The notes under the pieces: model-generated | Databases searched by the model: none | What the model saw: the letters and a program-made list of their open reading frames with translations, nothing else | What the model was told of the DNA's origin: nothing | Program-made: the position numbers and the translations under genes | Shown here: one piece after another, positions 1-7,538 of the stretch | Layout of the letters: every line of letters begins with the position of its first letter | Numbering within the stretch: position 1 is the stretch's first letter | From: Bog-532 sp963742865 | GTDB taxonomy: Bacteria > Actinomycetota > Actinomycetes > Streptosporangiales > Streptosporangiaceae | Direction: 5' to 3' | DNA length: 64,000 bases | Assembly (NCBI GenBank): GCA_963742865.1 | Contig: CAVUNW010000035.1 | Coordinates: forward strand, 88,680 to 152,679

Positions 1-783
1 GGCGAAGCGCGCGCCGACATCGGTCAGGGTGACCGGCTGCCCGCTGCGCAGCACCTCGCTGACCGGCCAGGCGCCCGGGCCGGAGGCGATCGGAACGGGA
101 GTGTCCTCAGGCGGGCTGCTCGCGGCCAGGATCGTTTCGTCTGTTCCTGGCTGGCGCAGGTAGATGGCGGCGAACGGGATGTCCGCAGCCGCGCGCCCCA
201 GCGCCTGGGTGACGAGGCGGCAGGCCTCAGTGGCGCTGCGGGCCCGGCCCGCCAGTGTCCCCAGGTCCTGCAGGGCGGCGAGACGGCGCTCGCCGATGAC
301 GCGCTCGGTCGTGTCGCTGACCGCCGTAAAGACGCCCCGCACCGTGCCGTCGTCGTCGTGCAGCGGGCTGTAGGAGTAGGTCCAGTAGGTCTCCTCCCAG
401 TAACCGTGCCGGTTCATCGGCAATAGCAGGTCTTCGGACCAGGTGGCCTGGCCGCTGGCCATCACGGAGGTCAGCATGGGGCCGATGATGTCCCAGATCT
501 CGGTCCACACTGTCTCGCCCGGCTTGGCCAGGGCCGGGTGCTTGGAACCCAGCAGCGGGAGGTAGGCGTCGTTGTAGAAGAAGCGGAGCTGCTCGCCCCA
601 CCACACGATCATCGGGAACCGCGAGGTCAGGCAGATCCGGCAGGCGGTGCGCAGGCTCGCCGGCCAGCCGCGCGGATCGCCCAGCACCGATTCTGCCCAC
701 GGGTAGGCACGCATCCGGTGGGCCATCTCACCATCACCGGGGAAAAGCACGTCCGCCGGTTCGGCGTGCTCAGGACCACTCAT
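1..783 (-). CDS. PAS/GAF-domain sensor protein (3' end beyond window)
   Basis: This is the N-terminal 261 residues of a cytoplasmic sensor, read leftward from ATG at 783 with GGAGGAAA nine bases upstream. Residues about 40-145 look like a PAS domain: they include WWGEQLRFFYNDAYLPLLG and end in the PAC-like stretch GVFTAVSDTTERV. A GAF-like region begins near residue 160 (LGTLAGRARSATEACRLVTQ). There is no signal peptide or membrane segment. The output domain (kinase or PP2C phosphatase) is off the left edge, so the class is open. The divergent STAS protein next door fits a partner-switching or histidine kinase role, but that is inference. Confidence 0.8.
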   Translation of the reverse strand, partial: MSGPEHAEPADVLFPGDGEMAHRMRAYPWAESVLGDPRGWPASLRTACRICLTSRFPMIVWWGEQLRFFYNDAYLPLLGSKHPALAKPGETVWTEIWDIIGPMLTSVMASGQATWSEDLLLPMNRHGYWEETYWTYSYSPLHDDDGTVRGVFTAVSDTTERVIGERRLAALQDLGTLAGRARSATEACRLVTQALGRAAADIPFAAIYLRQPGTDETILAASSPPEDTPVPIASGPGAWPVSEVLRSGQPVTLTDVGARFA

Positions 784-997
784 CGCGCCCTTTCCTCCCA
801 GCCCGTCCTTCCCGCGGGCGGCCGGCTGCGGTGCCCGGAGGTGTCGCGGGGATGCGATAAGTTGTCTGACGCAAACTTTCCCGGCAGGTGTACCTGTCCG
901 GTGAGGCACGAAACCGGGCCCGGCGGCGCTCAGTACGCCAGCGTCGTCCCGTCCGGCCCTCGCGTCCTTTCCAGAACGATATCGCCCGGGAGGCGAG

Positions 998-1360
998 GTG
1001 CCAGAGGCTGATCCAGATCTCGTGGTCACGCTGCATCCGCATCCCGGCGGTGCCTGCCTGATGTCGGTCTCTGGAGAGCTGGACTATCACACGGCACCCC
1101 GGCTCCGGGCCGGCCTGGATGAGGTGCCGCTGGACCAGAACGTCAGCCTGATCCTTGACCTGTCCGGCCTGACCTACTGCGACTCCACCGGCATCAGCAT
1201 TCTGGTCAGCACCTATCACCAGGCGCGGGCAGCCGGGGCGACGCTCGCCCTGGCCGGCCTGAACGCCGACATTGCCCGTGTCTTCCGCGTCATCGGGCTG
1301 GATCAGGTTTTCACGTCCTACGACACCGTCGAAGCCGCCTCCCGTGCGCTGCGGACGTGA
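998..1360 (+). CDS. STAS-domain anti-sigma factor antagonist
   Basis: A 120-residue single-domain STAS protein of the SpoIIAA/RsbV type. In this family the protein binds an anti-sigma kinase and is released or blocked by phosphorylation of a conserved serine. The sequence shows the family pattern: a beta strand LMSVSGELDY, then DLSGLTYCDSTGISILV, where Ser63 in the DST motif is the expected phosphosite, then a C-terminal helix. The GTG start at 998 follows GGGAGG at 988-993. It diverges from the PAS/GAF sensor, so the two may be functionally linked. The partner kinase and sigma factor are not in view. Confidence 0.9.
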   Translation: MPEADPDLVVTLHPHPGGACLMSVSGELDYHTAPRLRAGLDEVPLDQNVSLILDLSGLTYCDSTGISILVSTYHQARAAGATLALAGLNADIARVFRVIGLDQVFTSYDTVEAASRALRT

Positions 1361-1369
1361 TCGCGGAAA

Positions 1370-1813
1370 TCAGCGCGGATGCCGCTCGCGGACGATCCTG
1401 GCCAGGGTGCGGAGCATGCGCTCGTTGCGGAACCGCAGCAGCCCCTCGACCGCGATCGAATGCCACCGCGCCCCGGGACCGGTCAGCGGGTGCTCATCCA
1501 TGATCAGGACCGTCCTGCCGTCGCCCCAGGGCAGCAGTTCAATCGCTATCCGTGCGGTCCCCAGCCGTCCCGCGTGCGCTTCCAGCTCCAGGTGCCGCCC
1601 GGGGTCCACCATCCGCACCGTGGTGATGTCGTCGTAGCTCAGCGGGCCGATCCGCACCGTGTAGCGGATCGCGGAGCCGGTCTCGGGCCAGCGGGGATCG
1701 ACGTCGCAGGTCTGCTGCGTACCCATCACCCACTCGCCGTACGCCCTGCCGTCGGCCAGGACATCCCAGACCTCGGCCGGCCCCCGGTCGACGAGCATAT
1801 TCAGCACCGCCAT
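1370..1813 (-). CDS. SRPBCC (START-like) family protein
   Basis: A 147-residue protein with the SRPBCC/polyketide-cyclase fold: N-terminal strand AVLNMLVDRGPAEVWDVLAD, a central beta sheet (ITTVRMVDPGRHLELEAHAG), then the long C-terminal helix AVEGLLRFRNERMLRTLARI. Members bind hydrophobic ligands in a helix-grip cavity, and the ligand cannot be read from sequence. Its 3' end converges on the STAS gene with a nine-base gap. The start is about 100 bases from the divergent ABC-kinase gene at 1909, so the two may share a promoter region. No signal peptide is visible. Confidence 0.8.
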   Translation of the reverse strand: MAVLNMLVDRGPAEVWDVLADGRAYGEWVMGTQQTCDVDPRWPETGSAIRYTVRIGPLSYDDITTVRMVDPGRHLELEAHAGRLGTARIAIELLPWGDGRTVLIMDEHPLTGPGARWHSIAVEGLLRFRNERMLRTLARIVRERHPR

Positions 1814-1908
1814 GCGACCTGGCTACCCGCATCCGCCCGGCTCAACCGCGGCCGGGCGCATCGGCGGGCCGGCCCCGCAAGTGGCGAGGCCGCGGGACAG
1901 ACCACACA

Positions 1909-4434
1909 ATGAGGGACATGGTTGCAGCTACCGAGTTGGCCCAGGCAGCGGCGACACCGCTGCTGTCCGTGTCCGGCCTCGGGGTCTCGTTCGGGTCCCT
2001 GCGGGCCCTGGACGAGGTGAACTTCACCGTCCGCCCGGGTGAGCTCGTCGCCCTGGCTGGTGAGAACGGCGCCGGCAAGACGACGCTGGTCCGGTGCATC
2101 GCCGGCGATATCACCCCCTCTCGCGGCGAGATCTTCATTTCCGGTCGCCGGGTCGGCGCGGACCCGGCCGCCGTGGCCCGGCAGGGCGTCGCCGTCGTCT
2201 GGCAGGACCTGGCCCTGTGCGACAACCTGGATATCGCGGCCAACGTCCTGCTCGGCCGGGAGACGCGGCGGATGATCTTCTCCGACAGCCGCTTCCACGC
2301 CGCCGCGGCGTCGCTGCTGGACAGCCTCGGTATCCCGATCCAGAACACCGCCCGCCGGGTCGCCTCCCTGTCGGGCGGCCAGCGGCAGCTGGTGGCCGTG
2401 GCCCGGGCCATGGGCAGCAAGCCGCGGCTGCTGGCGCTCGACGAGCCCACCGCCTCGCTCGGGGTCATGGAGGCGGCGCAGGTCGAGGAGCTGATCGCCG
2501 GGCTGCGGGAGAAGGGCACGACGATCCTGCTCGCCTGCCACGACATCGACCAGATGTTCCGGCTGGCCGACCGGATCCTGGTGCTGCGGCAAGGCCGGGT
2601 CGTCGCCGACCTCGATCCGCTGAGCACCCACCCGGACGACGTGGTGGCCCTGCTGTCCGGACAGCCGGTGGACTCCACCGCGCGCCGCCAGCTGACCCGG
2701 CTGCACGGCCTCGCCGACCGGCTGGTGTCGGCCGATCCCTCGTCCAGCCTCTCGCTGATCCTGTCCGCGCTCGGCGCGGCCCTCGGCACGGAACAGCTGT
2801 GCATCCATCTGGTCCGGGACCAGCGGCTGATCTGCGCCGCCTCGCTCGGGTTCGCTCCGGGGCAGCTCGCCACGTGGGCGCAACTGCCCTTCGGGGCGGC
2901 GGGCGGCCCGGTCGGCCTGGCGGCGCTGTCGGAGAAGCCGGTCATCGAGGAAAACGTGCGGGCCAGCACGGCCTGGCTGCCGTTCACCGACCTGGCGCGG
3001 ATCACCGGAGTCGCGAGTTCCTGGTCGGTTCCGGTGGCCGGCCCAGGCGGGCTCAGCGGCGTCATCACAGTCTTCCGGCCGCGGACCGGCCTGCCGCAGC
3101 GCCAGGAGCTTCAGCTGGTCACCCTGTACGCCGGGTACGCGGCCAGCACGGTGGAGCGTGACCGGCTGCTGGAACAGGCCACCGCGCGCAACCGGGTCCT
3201 GGAGACGATCCGCGAGATGCTGGAGAACCTGGCGGGACCGATCCCGGTCACCAACGGGCTCGTCATCGCCGTCCAGGCGCTGCGGCACGGCCTGCAAGCC
3301 GACGAGGTCGCACTGGTGACCCGGCCCGACGGGGAAGGCCCCCGGTGGCGTGCCTTCGCCGGGCCCCCGGGCGGTGACCCCGCAACCGCGTCCCCCGCCG
3401 TGCGGGCCGCCGCGGATTCGTTCCTGGCCGGGGACACCGGTAACGGCGGCGCGCGGCAGCTGACCAGCAGCCAGGGGCGCCGGGTACGCGTCGTGCCCTT
3501 CACCGCGGCGAGCGGCCTGGCCGCGCTGGTCGCGAGCTGGAAGCAGCCCAGCGCCGGCAAAGCCGCCCAGGAGGAGAACGACCTGATGGAAGACGCCGCG
3601 CATTCGCTGCGGCTCGCGCTGGACCGGGAGGAGGCCGGACTGGCCCATCAGGAGGCCGCCGCGCTGCGCCGGTCCGGGGAGCTGCAGCGGGACTTCCTGT
3701 CCCGGCTGAGCCACGAGCTGCGCACCCCGCTGACCGCGATCCGCGGCTACGCGTCCAGTCTCATGCAGCCGGACGTGACCTGGGACCGGGACTCCCAGGA
3801 CCGCTTCCTCGACCGCATCGCGGCCGAGTCGGCCCGCCTCGGGCGGCTGGTCGACGACCTCCTCGACTTCTCCACCATCGAGTCGGGCCTCATGCGCCTG
3901 CAGCCGGACTGGTGCGACATACCGCTGGTGCTCCAGGCGGCCATCGCGTGCCTGCCGCCGGCGGATACGGCCGCCGTCTCGGTCGAGTGCGCGGCGGAGC
4001 TCCCGGTGGTCTGGGCCGATCACGACCGGCTGGAACAGGTATTCGTCAACCTGATCAACAACGCGGTCGGGCATAACCCGCCGGGTACCCGCGTCCTGGT
4101 CACCGCGGACAACGCAGCGCCGTCGGAGATCTCGATCAGCGTGACCGACGACGGCGCCGGCATACCCGATGATCTGGCCGCCGCCCCGTTCGAGACGGGA
4201 CGCCGGCGGCGGACCCGGACCGGCGGCGCCGGGCTCGGCCTGTCCATCGCGCACGGCATCGTCCAGGCGCACGGCGGCCGCATCGAGCTGGAGCGGCTGG
4301 CGCGGGGCTCGCGCTTCCGCGTCGTGCTCCCGGTCGAGGCAGCCGAGCACGTCACCGAGACTGGAGAGCATCGCCTGACCGACGTGGCGGCCCTGGTACC
4401 CGGCGCCGCCCAGGGAGGAAACCACCGTGGCTGA
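1909..4434 (+). CDS. Fusion of sugar-type ABC ATPase, GAF domains and histidine kinase
   Basis: One 841-residue cytoplasmic protein. Residues 15-252 are a complete sugar-transporter (CUT2-like) nucleotide-binding domain: Walker A GENGAGKTT (51-59), Q-loop Gln99, signature SLSGGQRQ (153-160), Walker B LLALDEPT (174-181), switch His211. Residues about 265-415 and 425-570 look like GAF domains. Residues 590-810 are a histidine kinase: H-box SHELRTPL with His602, N-box NLINNAV (714-720), G1 DDGAGIP (747-753), G2 GGAGLGLS (772-779). There are no membrane segments. The stop overlaps the response regulator start by eight bases. All catalytic residues of both enzymes are present. ATG at 1918 is an alternative start, and neither has an ideal Shine-Dalgarno. 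I infer it couples transporter or ligand state to phosphorelay. Confidence 0.93.
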   Translation: MRDMVAATELAQAAATPLLSVSGLGVSFGSLRALDEVNFTVRPGELVALAGENGAGKTTLVRCIAGDITPSRGEIFISGRRVGADPAAVARQGVAVVWQDLALCDNLDIAANVLLGRETRRMIFSDSRFHAAAASLLDSLGIPIQNTARRVASLSGGQRQLVAVARAMGSKPRLLALDEPTASLGVMEAAQVEELIAGLREKGTTILLACHDIDQMFRLADRILVLRQGRVVADLDPLSTHPDDVVALLSGQPVDSTARRQLTRLHGLADRLVSADPSSSLSLILSALGAALGTEQLCIHLVRDQRLICAASLGFAPGQLATWAQLPFGAAGGPVGLAALSEKPVIEENVRASTAWLPFTDLARITGVASSWSVPVAGPGGLSGVITVFRPRTGLPQRQELQLVTLYAGYAASTVERDRLLEQATARNRVLETIREMLENLAGPIPVTNGLVIAVQALRHGLQADEVALVTRPDGEGPRWRAFAGPPGGDPATASPAVRAAADSFLAGDTGNGGARQLTSSQGRRVRVVPFTAASGLAALVASWKQPSAGKAAQEENDLMEDAAHSLRLALDREEAGLAHQEAAALRRSGELQRDFLSRLSHELRTPLTAIRGYASSLMQPDVTWDRDSQDRFLDRIAAESARLGRLVDDLLDFSTIESGLMRLQPDWCDIPLVLQAAIACLPPADTAAVSVECAAELPVVWADHDRLEQVFVNLINNAVGHNPPGTRVLVTADNAAPSEISISVTDDGAGIPDDLAAAPFETGRRRRTRTGGAGLGLSIAHGIVQAHGGRIELERLARGSRFRVVLPVEAAEHVTETGEHRLTDVAALVPGAAQGGNHRG

Positions 4435-5131
4435 TCCGGCCGCCAACACCCGCGTCCTGGTGGTGGAGGACGACCCCAACATCGTCGACCTGATCCGGTC
4501 GAACCTGGCCGTGCGCGGCTTCGACACCGTGGTCTCGCAGGACGGGATGCGGGTCCTCAAGCTGCTGGAGACCGAGGATCCGGACATCGTGCTGCTCGAC
4601 CTGATGCTGCCCGAGGCCGACGGCTTCGAGCTGTGCCGGCAGATCCGCGAGCGATCGCTGGTCGGGATCATCGTGGTCTCCGCGCGCGGCGGCGAGCGTG
4701 ACAAGGTGACCGCGCTCAACATGGGCGCCGACGACTACCTGACCAAGCCGTTCAGCATCGAGGAACTGCTGGCCCGCATCGCCGCCACGCTGCGCCGGAC
4801 CCGGCCGGCCGTGCTGCCCGAGCCGCAGGCACCGGTGGTCGTCGCAGGAGACATCACCATCGACCTGGCCCGGCAGCAGGTGACCAGGCTCGGGCAGCCG
4901 GTGCACCTGACGCCCACGGAGTTCGCCTTGCTGCGGGAGCTGGCCACCAACCGCGGGAAGCTGCTGACGCACTCGCACCTGCTGCGCCGCGTATGGGGTC
5001 ATGGATATGAAACCGAGACCGAATACGTCCGCGTCTACGTGCGCCGCCTGCGGGCGAAATTGGAGGTCGAGGGCGGCGAGCCGCTGATCCTCACCCAGCC
5101 GCGGGCGGGCTACCGCTTTGCGCCGGAGTAA
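4427..5131 (+). CDS. OmpR/PhoB-family response regulator
   Basis: A 234-residue regulator. The receiver domain (residues 8-120) has acidic pocket VEDDP, phosphoacceptor Asp58 in LLDLMLP and the conserved Lys107 in YLTKPF. The C-terminal winged helix (130-232) contains TPTEFALLRELATN and the recognition-helix region YVRVYVRRLRAKL, close to KdpE/PhoB-type output domains. The GTG start at 4427 lies inside the kinase gene's last codons and follows GGGAGGAA at 4413-4420, so translation should be coupled to the ABC-kinase fusion. It is the obvious phosphorylation partner. A likely target is the promoter of the sugar-binding lipoprotein gene just downstream. Confidence 0.95.
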   Translation: MADPAANTRVLVVEDDPNIVDLIRSNLAVRGFDTVVSQDGMRVLKLLETEDPDIVLLDLMLPEADGFELCRQIRERSLVGIIVVSARGGERDKVTALNMGADDYLTKPFSIEELLARIAATLRRTRPAVLPEPQAPVVVAGDITIDLARQQVTRLGQPVHLTPTEFALLRELATNRGKLLTHSHLLRRVWGHGYETETEYVRVYVRRLRAKLEVEGGEPLILTQPRAGYRFAPE

Positions 5132-5189
5132 CCACCTGGCGTCTTTCGCTCCGGTCTTGTTCACACTATTTTTATGACCGCACGGCGAT

Positions 5190-5205
5190 GTTAAGGGCGC
5201 GTTAA
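5190..5205 (+). promoter_or_regulatory. Candidate response-regulator box (GTTAA direct repeat, 11-bp period)
   Basis: The 177-base gap between the regulator and the lipoprotein gene holds GTTAA at 5190-5194 and again at 5201-5205, an 11-bp step. OmpR-family regulators usually bind direct repeats at that spacing. The surrounding 5155-5230 is AT-rich for this genome. No clear -35/-10 pair was identified. The link to the adjacent regulator is inference. Confidence 0.3.
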
Positions 5206-5317
5206 TTCCCATAGGTTTATGGTTTCGGTCAAAAGCTGAGTTCGCAGTGGCTCCCGTGCGGAAGGGCGCACAGTCGCACCCCTCACTGCGGACCCGCCTA
5301 CAGTCGAGGTGATTTGT

Positions 5318-6541
5318 TTGAATCTGTTGACCAGAATTAGCTGGACCTCAGCGGTTGCTATAACCGCTGGTGTCGCGCTTGCGGCATGTAGTAGCAGCAG
5401 CAGTAGCACGCCATCTTCGTCCGGCTCGAGTTCCAGTTCCAGTTCGGGCAGTACTCCGTCCGTTTCCGCTTCGTCATTTACCCGAGACTTCTCTGTTATG
5501 TCACAGCTGAAGCCGCTCGCGGCAAAGGGCAAGGGCAACGTTGCCGTGATTCTGCCGGACACGGTTACGTCAGCGCGTTACACCGAATTCGACGCGCCAT
5601 ACCTGACGAAGGCCCTTTCGACCGCAGGCCTGACGTCGTCGCAGTTCTCCGTGGCCAACGCGCAGGGCAGCGACAGTACGCAGTTCACCGACGCCCAGGA
5701 GGCCATCACCAAGGGCGCGACCGTGCTGGTCGTGGACCCGCTGGACTCCGGCACCGGGGCCAGGATCGAGTCCTACGCCAAGCAGCACGGCGTCGCGGTG
5801 ATCGACTACGACCGGCTCACACTCGGCGGCAGCCGCTCGTACTACGTCAGCTTCGACAACGTCAAGGTCGGCACGCTGATCGGCGACGGCCTGGTGAGCT
5901 GCGTCGCGGCCTGGAACGTGAAGAGCCCGCAGGTGCTCGTCATGAAGGGCGCGCCCACCGACAACAACGCCACCCTGTTCGCCCAGGGCTACAACGCCGT
6001 CCTGGCGACCAAGTTCTCCGGCGCCGGCTGGAAGAACGTCGGCCAGGCGGCCGGAACCTGGGACCCGCCGACCGCGGAGACCGAGTTCCAGCAGCAGTAC
6101 ACTGCCCACAAGACCATCAACGCGGTGCTCGTGCCGAACGACGAGAACGCCGCGCCGATCATCCACTACCTGCAGTCGCTGAGCGTCAAGCCGAAGACCT
6201 TCCCGGTGACCGGGCAGGACGCCACGCTCGTCGGCCTGCAGAACATCCTCGCGGGTTACCAGTGCGGTACCGCGTACAAGCCCATCTACCTGGAGGCCCA
6301 GGCCGCCGCGGCCCTGGCCATGTACCTGCGCGCCGGGGTCACCCCGCCGACGGCGCTGGCCAACGGCTCCGTCACCGACACGCAGACCAAGGCGAACGTC
6401 CCGTCGGTGCTGCTGACGCCGAAGTGGGTCACCCCGTCGAACATGAACAGCACGGTCATCGCGGACCAGTTCGTGTCGGCCAAGCAGCTGTGCGCCGGCA
6501 GCTACGCAAGCGACTGCACGGCCAACGGCATCACTCCATGA
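5318..6541 (+). CDS. Sugar-binding lipoprotein (XylF-like) of an ABC importer
   Basis: A periplasmic-binding-protein type 1 lipoprotein of about 407 residues. A signal peptide ends at lipobox LAAC with Cys24, followed by a serine-rich linker. The mature domain carries D-xylose-binding-like landmarks: VAVILPDTVTSARYTEFDAP, VVDPLDSGTGA, VAVIDYDRLT, VPNDENAAPII and TGQDATLVGLQNIL. TTG at 5318 is preferred because GAGGTG at 5306-5311 sits six bases upstream; GTG at 5309 would overlap that site. The gene lies between its two-component system and its ATPase and permease. The exact sugar is not certain, but xylose or a similar monosaccharide is likely. Confidence 0.9.
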   Translation: MNLLTRISWTSAVAITAGVALAACSSSSSSTPSSSGSSSSSSSGSTPSVSASSFTRDFSVMSQLKPLAAKGKGNVAVILPDTVTSARYTEFDAPYLTKALSTAGLTSSQFSVANAQGSDSTQFTDAQEAITKGATVLVVDPLDSGTGARIESYAKQHGVAVIDYDRLTLGGSRSYYVSFDNVKVGTLIGDGLVSCVAAWNVKSPQVLVMKGAPTDNNATLFAQGYNAVLATKFSGAGWKNVGQAAGTWDPPTAETEFQQQYTAHKTINAVLVPNDENAAPIIHYLQSLSVKPKTFPVTGQDATLVGLQNILAGYQCGTAYKPIYLEAQAAAALAMYLRAGVTPPTALANGSVTDTQTKANVPSVLLTPKWVTPSNMNSTVIADQFVSAKQLCAGSYASDCTANGITP

Positions 6542-6572
6542 CAAAGGAATCCCGGCACCAGAACGGACGTGT

Positions 6573-7538
6573 TTGGTGACCACACCAAGCGCCGCCGACG
6601 GCGCCCGGCCCGCCTCATCAGGCGGCCGGGCGCCGTCTCCCGCGGCAGAGACCACGAACCCGGCCGGCCGCACCGACCAGGAGCCACCGCTGCTGGAACT
6701 GCGCGGCGTCGGCAAGAACTTCGGCCCCGTGCGGGCCCTGAGCGACATCGACCTGACGATCCCGGCCGGCCAGGTCACCGCGCTCGTCGGCGACAACGGC
6801 GCGGGAAAGTCAACCCTGATCAAGACCATCTCCGGCATCTGGCAGCCGGACCACGGCGAGATCCTCTGGCAGGGCCGCCCCGTGCACCTGCACAGCCCGA
6901 AGGCGGCCGCCGACCTCGGGATCGCCACCGTCTACCAGGACCTCGCCCTGTGCGACAACCTGGACATCGTGCAGAACATGTTCCTCGGCCGCGAGCAGGT
7001 GAAGTACCTGCAGCTGGACGAGATCGGCATGGAACTCGCCGCCAAGCAAACGCTCGCCGACCTGTCGGTGGTGACGGTCCGCTCCATCCGCCAGCCGGTG
7101 GGCTCCCTGTCCGGCGGCCAGCGCCAGGCGGTCGCGGTGGCCAAGGCCGTGATGCAGCAGGCTCAGCTCGTAATCATGGACGAGCCCACGGCCGCGCTGG
7201 GCGTCACCCAGACCCGCGTGGTGCTGGAGCTCATCGAGCAGCTCTCCAGCCGTGGTATCGCGGTGCTGGTCATCTCGCACAACCTGAACGACGTTATCCA
7301 GGTCGCAGACCGGGTCGCGGTCCTGTACCTCGGCCGTCTCGCCTCCATCGCGCCCATCAGTGAGCTCGATACCGGGACGATCGTCGAGCTGATGACCACC
7401 GGCCGGTCCGGCCGCCTGGACGAAGCCGGGGGCGAGCCCGCCCACGCCGCGAGCCGGCCAGGCACAGCTCCCAGCTCCCCCGCCGGTGGCACGCCCGGCA
7501 ACGGGACGATGGGGCATCACACAGGAGAGGCACCGTGA
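6573..7538 (+). CDS. Sugar ABC transporter ATPase (XylG-like, single nucleotide-binding domain)
   Basis: A 321-residue ATPase with one nucleotide-binding domain (residues 38-265), unlike the two-domain XylG/RbsA type; single-domain forms such as FrcA are known. It has Walker A GDNGAGKST (73-81), Q-loop Gln122, LSGGQ (179-183), Walker B IMDEPT (201-206) and switch His236. A low-complexity N-terminus of about 35 residues and a Pro/Gly-rich tail flank it. The stretch QDLALCDNLDI after the Q-loop is identical to that in the ABC-kinase fusion upstream. TTG at 6573 or GTG at 6576 can start it. The stop overlaps the permease GTG, which has its own AGGAGAGG. Confidence 0.93.
   Translation: MVTTPSAADGARPASSGGRAPSPAAETTNPAGRTDQEPPLLELRGVGKNFGPVRALSDIDLTIPAGQVTALVGDNGAGKSTLIKTISGIWQPDHGEILWQGRPVHLHSPKAAADLGIATVYQDLALCDNLDIVQNMFLGREQVKYLQLDEIGMELAAKQTLADLSVVTVRSIRQPVGSLSGGQRQAVAVAKAVMQQAQLVIMDEPTAALGVTQTRVVLELIEQLSSRGIAVLVISHNLNDVIQVADRVAVLYLGRLASIAPISELDTGTIVELMTTGRSGRLDEAGGEPAHAASRPGTAPSSPAGGTPGNGTMGHHTGEAP

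Noticed and set aside
1801..1813. Operon between the SRPBCC gene and the ABC-kinase gene
   Set aside because: They are divergently transcribed.
1801..4722. 973-residue open frame antisense to the ABC-kinase gene
   Set aside because: Low-complexity Arg/Gly/Gln composition with no domain. The opposite strand encodes a protein with every motif of two enzyme families.
5570..6928. 452-residue open frame antisense to the sugar-binding lipoprotein
   Set aside because: It is a codon-position shadow in high-GC DNA; the plus strand carries a lipobox protein with clear family motifs.
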